A program made the translations under genes and the position numbers. Of a DNA stretch of 64,000 bases, positions 44,470 through 55,860 are shown piece after piece (positions within the stretch are counted from its first letter, which is position 1; each line of letters begins with the position of its first letter). The stretch is from Schizochytrium sp. TIO01 (lineage: Eukaryota > Sar > Bigyra > Thraustochytrida > Thraustochytriidae): assembly GCA_004764695.1 (NCBI GenBank), contig SMSO01000037.1, forward strand, positions 480,247-544,246, given 5' to 3'. Under the pieces are notes generated by a model. That model was not told the DNA's origin, made no database searches, and saw only the letters and a program-made list of their open reading frames with translations.

Positions 44470-45269
44470 GTTTCATAAGAATCCGTGTACGTGAAGAAAT
44501 TTAAAATAACAACAAGAAATAGGTAAGACTTTTGTGTTCTTCTATCATGGATCAATCGTGGTCATCGTGAACCTTGAGGGCACGAAAAGGAGGGGAAAGA
44601 AATGCAAAATAAAAAGACTGGTGGTTTGGACGAGCGGAGCAAAACTGAAACGGAGATTTACTGGAAGCATCGCAAATCGATCTCTACACCAACTTTTCAG
44701 AAGAAAAAAAATATAGTTGGGACCCTACAACAAACTTGAAGAAAAGGGCACATAGGCTGCCATAATGAAAGAAAGAATGAGCGTTCCGTTGCAGATAGAC
44801 GAATAGGAGAAACAACGGTATGGCTTCGTGCGTAAATAACGACACATGCGTATCTATGTTTAAATGTATGTGTGTAGGGATTATAGGCATATTCACTCCA
44901 GAAAGGAGAAGAGTAAGAAAAAAAGGGGACTGCAAGAAGGAAAGAAAATGAACAGAGGCACGATAGGCGAGAAACACAATCATAATTGTTGCCAACATCA
45001 AACAACAATAATCACAAAAACAACATCGGCATGAAAATCCCACTAAACAGCGGTCTTTGCTCATCCTCCATCTTCTTCGATCTTCCAACTCTTTCTCCTG
45101 AAATGTAAAGATAAGGATAAAGAGTAAGAGGGATTAAAAGGCGTAAACATTGACTGCATTTTCCGCTTCTGAATGGTGAGTGATCCAACGGCACGCTAGC
45201 CTCGAGAGGGAGCGACAGAAAATTAAAGGTGAAATGGATACGGAAATCAATGCACAAGCTCCAACACAT
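44470..45269. other. Spacer downstream of the PH-Costars gene
   Basis: AT-rich with no recognised gene. It includes the 3' flank of the minus-strand gene that ends at 45270. Confidence 0.45.
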
Positions 45270-46221
45270 TTACTCAACCAGCAAGGTAATCTTTACTTGG
45301 TCATGGATACCTTGGAAGAGCATGTCTCCTTCGTATTTGATGCGCTTGTACTTCTTTGCACGCATGAGGAGGCCAACTAACATATCGGATAGTTGGTACT
45401 TTTCAAAGAGATCCCCAAATGTAATTGTGGCCAAACCGCCTTCAGCAGGGTCATACTGACCTTCCTCCTTGATGAACTGACAGAGCTTGTCCATACCGCG
45501 TTCAACGCCCCTTGAAAATTCACCAGCACGCTGCTTTGATAAGTTACGACGGTTTTCGTTTCCGTAGTTGACGCCAAAGTCAAACGCAGGAGCCGAACTT
45601 TCATCAAAATCATCAGGTTCATACCCTTTATTAGCATGCGCCTTGTGTTCATCCATCATACCGCGGACACTTGCGGCAAGCAAACGTTGCTCCTCTGTCA
45701 TAGAGGGTTTGCGTGACTTTTTCAATGAGGTTGACCGCTGAGAAAGCTCCTCGGGCACTACTATAGGCCCAGACGGTGGGCGCGTAAAAGGTGGCTGAGA
45801 TGCGTCCTCTCCATCCTCTCCATTCTCAGCTGCATCACTCGATCGAAACATATTGCGTACACTACGAAACATGCTTGGATTCGACCCGCGAGGGTTCGAG
45901 GTCTTGCGACGACTATTCTTGCGTGGGGCAGGAGGAGGAGCATCATCATCATCTCCGGCATCATCCGTAGCCTCCGCGGTATCAGCTGCTGCGCTAGCAC
46001 CGGCACCTTCTTCCTCCTGTTGAGCCTGACCACGTCTCATCATCTCAAGAACACGCGGAGAAGGCCCACCTCCAAAGGGTCCGCCCATGGGGCGCGGTGA
46101 CGCATCATCATCATCATCATCACCACCGCCTGCACCAGGAGGAGGGCGAGGAGGACCACCGCCTGCGAAGAGCATTTCGAGAGCCTTGGTGTTAACCTTT
46201 TTAGCAACCTTGAGCTTTGGG
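45270..46221 (-). CDS. C-terminal part of the PH-Costars protein: Pro/Gly/Asp-rich linker and Costars domain
   Basis: The local ATG is at 46175 (301 aa), but the frame is open upstream to the apparent frameshift at 46219-46222. There it encodes a Lys-rich stretch continuing into KKVNTKALEML, in smooth continuation of the upstream Lys-rich end, so I read it as the 3' part of the gene starting at 48303. The first ~200 residues are Gly/Pro/Asp-rich and disordered. The last ~80 residues (from FSRGVERGMDKLCQFIKEEG) match the Costars domain: a helix, then TITFGDLFEKY, then LVGLLMRAKKYKRIKYEG, then LFQGIHDQVKITLL at the very end, as in ABRACL and Dictyostelium costars, which influence actin dynamics. 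A separate gene starting at 46175 is the alternative. Confidence 0.8.
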
Positions 46222-48303
46222 GCCGACCTTCTTCTTCTTCTTTTTCTTCATCTTAGGGCCCACAGCGCCTGGTCCACTAGCCGCAGATGAAGTGGTGGTA
46301 CGGTATGCAGGATGGCGCTTCTCAGTCGGGGTCAACTGGCCAACTTTCTCTTTCTCCGTCAAGGCAAAGAGCTTGCTACGGTACTGCTCAAGCCAAAGCT
46401 TCTTACGGCCATCACGATCATTGTGAAATTCGTCAGGAAGACGAGTGTAAATGGCACGGAGTTCTACAATGTCAAGACCTTGAGGAATATAGCGTGATGA
46501 TAAATCAGCAATGTGAAGTTTGGCAATTGAATCCTTGTCCATGTATAAGAACTGGAAGATCTTGGTTTGCATGACGCGCTTTGCAAGCATCGGTTTGAGA
46601 CCACGAGACTCAAGATATGCCTCGGAGCATCCTGTGATAACCTGTGGGGGAACAATCTGTGTCATAGTTTCGAAGCACTCTTCGTTGGTCTGAGCCTCGG
46701 CAGCTTCCCAGTCAATCCACTTTTGAGCTTCACGCTTCTTGTAATCGGCGTGGTTTCGGATAATTTTGTCCCATTGGTCAAATTCGTTAGCGGCTTCAGA
46801 GGCTTCGTGTGGGTCGTCGCTCATCATATGAGGAACGCACTCTTTGAGTTTCTCCTCAGCCATTTCAAGCGTACCATCCCAGTCTAAGTTGTCAAGATCC
46901 ACGTTCAGAGCACTTTGCAAAGCTGCCAGCTTTGCCTCAAGTGCCTTGATCTGGTTCTCGTACTCCTCCATCGCAGCAGGGTGTTGGCTCTGACGGCGAC
47001 GGTTTTCCACCGCATCCAGCTGGTTTTGTGTAATTTCTTGCTGAGCACGAATGGCGTCTTCACGCTCAATGTTCTTCTCACGCATGGAATGCATAAGCTG
47101 AAGTTCCTCATTGAGACGCTTCTCCTCGGATTCTGCTTTTTGAGCACGGGTTTCAGCTTCTTCGATTTTGGCCTGATTAGTCTCAGCCCTGGCCTTCCAC
47201 TCCTCTGCAAATTGGCGTACTTTGTCAAGCTCTTCTTGGCGCTTCGTTTGCTCGTCCTCGAGCGCCTTCACGCGAGCGCGTTCTTCAGCTAAAAGGCGAG
47301 CAGTAACTTCTTCACGAGCCAAGGTCGTGCCTTCTTCTTCCCAACGCTGTTCTTCGGCTTGCCACTCCTCAGGAGACATGGCTTGACCTTGTCGCCTGCG
47401 AAACCAGGACCGCCGCTGCGTCTTGGCAATAGTTGCCTTCCGCTGAGACTTTTGATATGCCTCCTTGCGCTTCTCAAAGTCCCGGGCAATTTGCTGTGGG
47501 TCGCGCATGGGTGCGTTCATAAGTTTAGGTGTGTCAAAGTATTCATCCTCCTCCATAATCTTGCGCAAGACGCTAGTCATGATGTGGATCCAGTACTTGA
47601 GGTCATCAGAGTCTTCGGCAGCGAAGAAATATTTCATGGTCAGGTCGGAGAGAATGAAGGTAAAGGGGGGATCGCTGTTTGGCTTACCAAGGGGTCTCCG
47701 CGAGGCGCCTTGGGATGATGCAGCGTCTCCCTCAATGATACTCCCCTCATCATCAAACTCTTCTCCGGTGCGGAGTTCATCTTCTTCACCTTCATCGCCT
47801 CCAGAATGGGACTGTGACACAAAGAACTCTGGCGTGAGGATAATGCTTGTAAGAGGCTTGGTGTCACCCTTGTGCTTGTAAATTACGAGGGCGCGCTCGT
47901 ACAAAACACAATAGCGGCGTTTCCACTGCTTCCTGCGCAAACCACCGGACTTGGAGGTTCTTTTCATGAGGTAATCCTCAACGATAGGCTTGGAGTTGGC
48001 CGTCATTGTCATGATCTCGGGGGATACATCGTCCTCGTCCCGTTCGGCCCTGAGACCGCTCAGGAGTCCATCAAACATGCCTCGCTCACGCTTTGAGTTC
48101 TTACCTTGGCTCTGCTTCGCCTCAATGCTTCGCTTCACATTCTCCACCAGAGCTTCGTAAACCTCGCGCTTGAGTTTGCCCTCCTCTACAAGAAGGGCTG
48201 CTTCGTCCAGCTGCTGCAATTTCTGATATAGCTCATGGTATCCTGTGTGCTGCAGCAAATCAGCCTGCGGGTTCAAGGTGTGGAACCTCTTTGAGCGCAT
48301 CAT
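46201..48303 (-). CDS. PH-domain coiled-coil protein, N-terminal part of a PH-Costars protein
   Basis: ATG at 48303 (MMRSKRF). As written, the frame gives 700 aa and stops at 46201-46203. A PH domain spans ~106-248: DYLMKRTSKSGGLRRKQWKRRYCVL, an unusually long acidic insertion (~165-195), then FTFILSDLTMKYFFAAEDS and the conserved C-terminal helix Trp in LKYWIHIM. A long coiled coil follows (~312-465, rich in Glu/Arg/Gln/Ala), then a conserved-looking helical region (ITGCSEAYLESRGLKPML...LPDEFHN), then a Lys-rich stretch. Deleting one C from the CCCC run (46219-46222) joins it to the Costars reading frame, giving a single protein of 1010 aa. PH domains bind phosphoinositides, so a membrane-linked actin regulator is inferred. 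The GC-rich region upstream (48.5-48.9 kb) is probably its leader. Confidence 0.88.
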   Translation of the reverse strand: MMRSKRFHTLNPQADLLQHTGYHELYQKLQQLDEAALLVEEGKLKREVYEALVENVKRSIEAKQSQGKNSKRERGMFDGLLSGLRAERDEDDVSPEIMTMTANSKPIVEDYLMKRTSKSGGLRRKQWKRRYCVLYERALVIYKHKGDTKPLTSIILTPEFFVSQSHSGGDEGEEDELRTGEEFDDEGSIIEGDAASSQGASRRPLGKPNSDPPFTFILSDLTMKYFFAAEDSDDLKYWIHIMTSVLRKIMEEDEYFDTPKLMNAPMRDPQQIARDFEKRKEAYQKSQRKATIAKTQRRSWFRRRQGQAMSPEEWQAEEQRWEEEGTTLAREEVTARLLAEERARVKALEDEQTKRQEELDKVRQFAEEWKARAETNQAKIEEAETRAQKAESEEKRLNEELQLMHSMREKNIEREDAIRAQQEITQNQLDAVENRRRQSQHPAAMEEYENQIKALEAKLAALQSALNVDLDNLDWDGTLEMAEEKLKECVPHMMSDDPHEASEAANEFDQWDKIIRNHADYKKREAQKWIDWEAAEAQTNEECFETMTQIVPPQVITGCSEAYLESRGLKPMLAKRVMQTKIFQFLYMDKDSIAKLHIADLSSRYIPQGLDIVELRAIYTRLPDEFHNDRDGRKKLWLEQYRSKLFALTEKEKVGQLTPTEKRHPAYRTTTSSAASGPGAVGPKMKKKKKKKVGPKAQGC

Positions 48304-48710
48304 CGTGGCTGCCAGACCTTTAATGGTAGCGACTCCCCTTCAGATTTCACTTGCAAGATATTATATTCAATTGGTACCAATCAGTCTCCTGACTGCTTCT
48401 TCTACGAAATCGACGCTCTTTGCACGTGCTGAGCTCCTGTCTATCGGTACTGTCCCAGAACTCAGGACTTCCTTTCCTCTTTATTTCTTTTCGCACACTT
48501 GCACGAAAAGTGAGGGGGTGTAAGTAATGGAGTGAACGTGCCGTATCCACAGGGAGCCCTACCGCTGGTGCTTCGAACGCGACGCTCGCACAGCAGTTAG
48601 AGCTTTAGAGCTCTTCCTGAGTCGCAGCCACGGACGTCTCAAGCCTCCCGTTTCTTTCCGTACTGGTTGCCGCTAATCGCTTTGAAGTCTCAAACGCGCG
48701 ATTTTTAAAG

Positions 48711-48738
48711 CGCTCGCTCGCTCGCTCGCTCGCTCGCT
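48711..48738. repeat. (GCTC)n tetranucleotide repeat
   Basis: About seven GCTC units ending in GCTTG, in the upstream region of the PH-Costars gene. The same unit recurs at 60365-60389. Confidence 0.9.
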
Positions 48739-50704
48739 TGTTGGACCCAATCGAATCCGATGCAAAGCCTCCCAGAGCCAGTACCGCGGCAAAAGGTTGC
48801 CACTGTTGAGTCTGACTCTACAGCCCTGCTGATGTGGACGCCGCTACCTTCAAGCGACCCAGCCACCGCGCGAGCCTGAGCGCTGCGAGGCTCGGCCTGC
48901 GCGCAGGAAAAGAGTTTACTATGGACTCTTTTCTCTTCTGTTTCTTTGAATGAATGAATGAATGATTGATTGATTGATTTAAAAAGAAAGAATAGAAATT
49001 GATTTTCATTTATTTTTCTAAAAGAATAATCTCAAAAAAAATACACGTAGGTACTACAATTTTTATGGTAGGGAAGCAAGAAATCTGCATTCAAGGGAGG
49101 ACACGTTTTACTTTCTCATGAGTTAGGAGTTCCTGGCGAGTATTCAGTCTCCTCTGCAAGGCTCCTCTGATAGCAAAAATAAGCCACTTTTGCTCTACAT
49201 AGTATCTAAAGTACTTTATGGATGAAAAACATTGGCTAACTAAAATACACGATAAAGGCCATAACAATTGCCACCTCTGCTCGCTCTTTCTGGCAGAGAA
49301 AAAATAGTTTCAAAGGAAAATAAAGAATAAAACTTATAAAAAGAGGGCACTCGTTTAGTTCCTTTCAAGACGAACTAATACCGTGGCATCAAATCAGAAC
49401 GATGCCAAGAGGGATGGGCTTTTACTATCAGCTCCTCCTTGCCTTGAGCGGAGCATAAGAGTGGGCATTCACGCTGATCGAGGTATTTAGTTAACCAGAG
49501 TGGAGCACACATACAAGTGAGTGTGCACTGGGTACTCCTCTCCAATTATAAAATAAAAACTTTATATAGCACTCTTACAAAAGCTATTTCCTTTTAAAGC
49601 TCCTCCACTTCTTCTTTCACTCGCTCACGCTCCACTCCTCTGTACCCGACTGGGGCGCTTAGGAGGCAGTGTCCCTTTTGCCCCTCGTCTTAAAAAAGCA
49701 AGCCACTCTGCTATCTATTCTCCTCCTTTCTTCATCGTGCACTCATTGGTTTCCCTCTGAGCTCCACTGATGAATTCTTTTTCATATGTGATGCTGAGGG
49801 GACGGCACGTTTCTTTTTCTCGCCTTTTTTCTGCCAGTTCTTTGTTTTCATTTCTTTCGTTGTGCATGCAAAAATTCTCGTTATTTGGAGGGGTTTGCTT
49901 GCAGGCAGGCAGGTCGTAGTAGCGTGCAACTTTAGACCTGTTCTCTCTCTGCCACCTTCTGATCGACCTGCATTTCATGCTAGAGTCGGGTATCTTCTGT
50001 CTCAATAATAATGCTCCGTTGGTAATGGACAGACATGGGTTGACAATTCCAAGCCTATTCTTAACCTACCACAACTAGCATACGGAGGGCCTTTAATGAA
50101 GCATTTCAAAAATGTATGTATATCGAGGGAATCAACATTCTATTGTTTCCTTCGTAAAATGAGGAAAGGAGTCCAGCCTCTGGCAATTACTCTCCTCACA
50201 CCCCACCGATCTTTTCACGAGACGTGAGCTCCCAGTGGTCCTGATGCATTCGTTCCCCGACATTATTCTCTACAGCAAGCCATAGTTATTCATGATTCTT
50301 TCAAAGTTTGGGTGCCTCCTCCTGGTCACCAGTGATAACAAGCTTTTTAAAGAAGAAGAGCGCATGCCAGTTGCTCATTCATTTGCGATTGTTCATCATT
50401 TGCCATAATCTTTGAATCGATGCAGGACGAAATGAAGATGTACTGATACGCAGTCGATAATCTGGATAAGACGCACGAATCCGGCAACGATAGCTTCATT
50501 CGTTCTGAAGGTCCCTACTTTGCATTCACAATCATCTCTTCGGCCTTCTGCTACCTTAAATAACCTCATTCAATGCTTTAGGACTTACTGTTTATAACCA
50601 ATGTTTATTATTATTAAAATACAAAAAATAAATCATTTATAATTAAATAATTGAGTTTATTATGCAGCTGTGCACAGCTCTAAAAAACATTAGGTGCCTC
50701 TTAG

Positions 50705-50887
50705 CTAGACCAACTTGATAACCCTGTCCATTCTCGCCTTCTTTAACGCTCCTAACTCTGTCTTCAACCCCAAAGCTCCTTTTCTTGGCCTCTTGCGCTC
50801 TTTAGCTATTATTTCAGTACCGGCTATTGCCTCAAGCTGCCAGTCCTCAAGCTTCAGGTGATTCAACATGGATTGTGACATCATCAT
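50705..50887 (-). CDS. Candidate small basic protein (60 aa)
   Basis: An ATG triplet at 50887 starts a 60-aa frame with regular, helix-favouring composition (LNHLKLEDWQLEAIAGTE, then a basic KERKRPRKG stretch, then LGALKKARMDRVIKLV). No family is recognised and there is no conserved neighbour. Frames of this length arise by chance, so this is listed only as a small-gene candidate. Confidence 0.22.
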   Translation of the reverse strand: MMMSQSMLNHLKLEDWQLEAIAGTEIIAKERKRPRKGALGLKTELGALKKARMDRVIKLV

Positions 50888-53800
50888 AATTTATATAATG
50901 ATTGTGCACACCTTGCCGCGTCTGTCTTTGTAGCCATATAGGCCTAAATATATGAAAAAAGTTAAGAATCGACAACCAGAACAAAGCATTTCTTTTTTCA
51001 ATTTTATCTCTATGTCTACCTAGAGGATATCATTTGTTGTTATTACTGTTATTACTAGTTCAAGAAAAAAGAAAAAATGACTCGGAAGAAAGCCAACTTT
51101 GACAAGGTCTGTCTGTCTTCAAAGTTTCTCTTTGTTTTCCTAGAATTGTCCTTTTCTACGTTCAGAAAGTTACCAATACACCCTTTTAAAAGGAGAAAGG
51201 CTGCAATTGGTAAATCAATCGACGAACACAACGCTAATAACAAATCAGAAGAAGCCTGAATAAAGAGGAACAATTGAAGCATTCTCAGAAGAAGCGTGAA
51301 ACAAATTTCAATAAGTGAATTTCCTGGCTTGTGTTTCTCTAGATGTATACTTTCTTCGCTTTGGGTTTTCTGTAGCAGCCGATCGACCTCAGGTGGCGCT
51401 TACACAGTCCGTCAACTCTACAATTCTACACGACCCCTATATTATGGTAGCAGGCACATGTAGTAATATGATATAGCTGTGTGTGTTTTTAATAGTTTCT
51501 TGATTTTAGCCATGAAAAGTAAAGGTTTAGATACACTACAAAGAGGAGCGAGCGAGTGAGTGCGCAGTGCCAGCTTGCCCCCATTTGTTCTCTCACGCTG
51601 TCCAACTACTCACAACTTTGCAAGCATTGTCGCAGCAACGCCCTGCTTTACCTTGAATATGCAGCAAGTCAGCAATACAGGCTGTTCTTACTAACATACA
51701 GTTGCGGGTATTTCACTCACCCTGCCTGTGCCAGGGAAATTGCTTTTGATTTTTCAACTCTGGTTCCCTATAAAAACCTATAAAAAGAAGTAGTACTCTG
51801 TAGATATATATGCTGTTTGTTTGATTGCTTGCTTGTTTGTTTTTCATCCTAAAATTAATATCCCCTTTCTGCAATTATACCTAGGCACAATCGATCTATC
51901 ACTCGATGCTGTCGTGAAGAACGGGGTTCTCAAGAGGCTGACTAGTCTAACCTAAAGAGCTCAACCTTCCTCCCAAACCTAGCTCCCTCCTCCTTATCTT
52001 TCCTGGCCTCTGAAAAACGTGCTCGAAGCGAGGCTTCAAATAAATAAATGAATAAATAAATGAACGAGCGAGAAGTTGAAATAGCTTATCGTCCAAATTC
52101 ACTCCAAATTCACTTTAACAAAATTCACCTCAAATTCATTCCTTCAACATAATATGTTCTAAAATGCAAGCAAGCAACGCAACTTTAGACTTGTGTCCGA
52201 AGTTTCCTCAATAGGATTTCTTTCGTGCAAGTGAACCCAAACCCAATACACTAGTCAAAATTCGCGATAAAAACTTCGAATTTGCATTCATGAATCATGA
52301 ACTTGAAGATCAGACTTTATCTTCACGAGCAACACTCCTCCATTGTGAAAAGTGCTTCGAATTTGCTCGTACAAGCCGCAGCACCACAAACTTTAACCGA
52401 GGATTGGTATAGCGCAGCACATAGCGCACACCGGCGCCCCTGCGGCCGGAAGCACACCTGCACCAGTTAGTTGTCCGAGGAACTTGAACTTGAAGTTGAA
52501 GTGGAGATCTGGTCTGGCAGCAGCTGTGCGAGGGAGGGGGAGACGGCCCCGAACAGGTAGAGGAGCCGCTGCAGCTGTTCGTCACCCTCATATCTTCAAC
52601 GTCGTCTTGACTTGACTTGCTCGTTCAATACTGAGTTTCGGTTTCTTTGGCTGATTTTTTCAAGGGTGCATGTCTAGTACCTGACAGATTCACGCCAGAC
52701 ATTCGAGGTTAAGCACCAGATGCCTACCTGCTGTCAATGGCTAACACGCTCATGAGGCATCAAGCTCCATGGTGAAAGCTCAACTTAGTATCCATTTGCG
52801 TGTGTTTTTGCACATCGATTTTGGAATCCACTAGTCCACCTTCCAGCGCGTGCCAGTGCTCTTTTAAAAATAAATTGAAAGTCGTTTTTAATTTGTTATA
52901 AAACAATATAATAACTTACAGTATACTTTAATTTTCAGAGATATAAAATATATACCTACTTTTGTTCAAATTTATTTAATTTTAATTAAATTAATTTTAA
53001 TGAAATTGGCTTTTTTCTTTTTCTTTTCTTATTTTCAAGTTGAAAGTGTACGAGGAAATAAAGAAAGACCTGGGAAGGAGCGGGGCTCTTAGGGGTAGAG
53101 TATGAATCTATTGAGGTACTGTCATACTCTGTACCTCCTCTTAAGGCGATGAACTCGCGCAGTCGCGGCACGTGCTGTGTATAAAGGGCTTGGTTAACCC
53201 TCTGGGGGAGTGAATATAAGTAAACTTGATACCCACGTGTGTGGAGTTGTTGAGAGGAATAAACGAGCTGGGATGAGAGAAAGAGGGGTAAAATAGGATT
53301 GATTATTTGGGGTGTGTACTAAATATTGTGATGCTAGGTTGTAGGTTCATATCGAAAGTTTAAACTGGGAATATGCTTCAAACTGCAAGCTCTAGCTCGT
53401 AATCATGGTGATGATATAGCATTTAGTTGGCTGCACGTATGTCGAGGGACTGTGGCCGATAGGTGGTCATCACAACACTTGTGTGGCTCTCGAAATAAAA
53501 TTCTTAAAAAAGAAGCCTTTCTGTGCAGTTTAGGAACATCACACGCCTCACAAAAACGGGCGGTGATGGATTGGTTGTTCGAACCAGACGAAGTGGACAA
53601 CCACAACTCAAACATACTGTGGCCAATCCCTTACAGTCCGTAAAAAATAAAGACAGGCTTTGGTGTTGCGTTGCCTTGACGCGCAGCTCTTTTTCAGATT
53701 GCTACTAAACTTGGTGTTGTCTGGGATAGCAACAATTTGGAGGATGCTTAAGGCCTATCCCTCCTTCAAACTGATCAATTTCTTCCTTCAATATTGCTAT

Positions 53801-55860
53801 AGTGACGATTAATAAGCCACTGTAATGTCAATGTTTAATTTTTGCCGAGTGCCGTGATTTCCGAATCATTCCAGAATAGAGAATAGGGAAATAGAGATAT
53901 TGGCAACAACAGTGGCGAGATTTGCAGAGACCCTCTTCATTGGGATCAATGTATCAAATCACTACTATCACTTGCCAGACCAAACTATTGCCAATACACA
54001 AAACTTAAACACCCACTACTTTCATCATGTCATGTCCTGCCGGTACCTGTTTAGTAGGTTATTACTTTTCTAAAAGAGGAATGGTTCCGCTAGTACCTAT
54101 GAAATGCCAGCAAGTGCCGACCATCAGTACTGAGTGATAAACTGCACGAGTAAGGACAGCTGTTGGCCGGTGCAGCAATAAAGCCGCGCTACTTCCTCGT
54201 TTTTCAATAGCAGAACAATATATTCTTTTATCCCCCTACGTCGCCTCGCAGACTGGCTTGTCTGCTTGACTGAGCAATTGAGCAGATCGATCGTTCAATC
54301 TCATCCAAGTTGTGGAAGGGTTAAATGTGTTCACCACTCAATCCTCGTCACACATTTAATACTAGGAACCCGCCGCACACTTGCCATTTCTACCTGCCGC
54401 TATTTCGAGTCGCTTACTTGATGGTGCATCCCTCACTTGAAGATGGCTCGGAGGTTCCCAGTTCGTCTCTCCAGTTTTCAAGTGCTGTTTTCACCCGAAT
54501 AGCCAACGCTTTACTTTGCAGAATATCTCATCTTTTTTATTAATATTTTTGTTGAGTGCAAATCATGATAGCAGTAGAGTTTATAGCTGCGGCTAGGTTG
54601 GTGCTCCAGAGCCATACCCAAGCATGGATTTTATTTGGTAGTGAGGTGGATGCTGTTCACCACCCCATCCTTCAGCCTACCTCAACCTTTCTCATCTGAC
54701 CACGGTAGCAGGAATCTCAAATTTAAGCAGAGAATAATATTATCATTTTCGTCAATTTTCGCTCGCTTCAAATGCAATCTTGTTCGGCAGAAAGCTTAAT
54801 AATAGCAGCTACTGATACGCACGTCAGTTGCAGAATGACATATAATTCACGAAGTCATTATGTTGGTTTGAGATTTGAAATCAAGTTTTAAAAAAGGTTT
54901 CAACCCATTACCTCTGAGAGTGCCCTTTTCAAAATTTTATTACTCACCTAGTACCTATAGAGAACTACCCGAATTACTCATACTACTCTTTGGATTCAGT
55001 AATCTATCTTAAACAGAATGAATAACATAGTGAGTTTCGAAATTACGAACTTGCAAGTTGCAACTTAATAGCGCAGCCAGTCATCCTTGGTTACTCATCC
55101 AGAGTCTCTTGGAATAAATTATTATTCGTCTTTTACAGAGCCCTGACAGTGGGTGCAGAAATAGACTAATATAACGAGTACCTGTTATCCCCTTGGAGTT
55201 GGCGAGGGATCGAACAAACCTTAGCCCTTGGTCTTTGGACGAGGATCTAAGAGGTATGGCTTTTAAAACGAAGAATAAACAGAAAAAAATGATGGATGAA
55301 ATTTTACACAATCTGCTGCCGATGTTTAAAAAAGAAACAAAGTGCCACAGAAATATTTTCAAGAGTGTTTTATTCAGGGATTGCAGACTCCACAAGGCAT
55401 TACTTGGAATGTCAGAGGTATTTGTATCAACTCGCAGTATTTATTTTGCGGTTGAAACTCGTGAAGCAAATAAAGGAGGGGATAGCCTCTTGCATTTGCA
55501 ATCGGCACGGCAACCACTCAAACAAACTTCGAAGCGACGGGCTATTTAAAAAAAAAAAAAAAGAAGACCGCAAAAACTACTAGGAACGAAGAAGAAGAAG
55601 AAAAGAAGAAGAAAGCACATTGCGGCAGCAAATAGAAATTCAGACTCCATTATACCAACTTTTTTAAAGCGCATCCTTGACTTTGCATGCAATGGTACTG
55701 AAAAAGCGCCCTACTAGTCGTTATGCGTGACGTGTTTTCAAGTGATAGATTAAAGCTGGCATTCCACTCGTGCAGGAAAAACAGACTAGGGTACTAGTTA
55801 GTCTTTTGTTTGTTCTAAATCTCACTGACACCCAGGAATTCTCACCCTAACTGAAGCGAC

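Larger units (their letters stand above)
48304..55860. other. Spacer with scattered small open frames, no confident gene
   Basis: About 7.5 kb. 48.5-48.9 kb is GC-rich, with a (GCTC)n repeat. 49-52 kb is AT-rich. 52.3-52.6 kb is a GC-rich patch with a 93-codon minus-strand frame of no known family. Other weak open frames occur (49715-49978 minus, 55254-55549 plus). None has a recognised domain. Confidence 0.45.

Noticed and set aside
49715-50005. Minus-strand charged open frame (88 codons from ATG 49978)
   Set aside because: No family match and chance frames of this size are common here; I left it as spacer content.
55254-55583. Two overlapping plus-strand frames of 95-99 codons
   Set aside because: Both frames look equally plausible and neither has a domain, which argues for chance openness.
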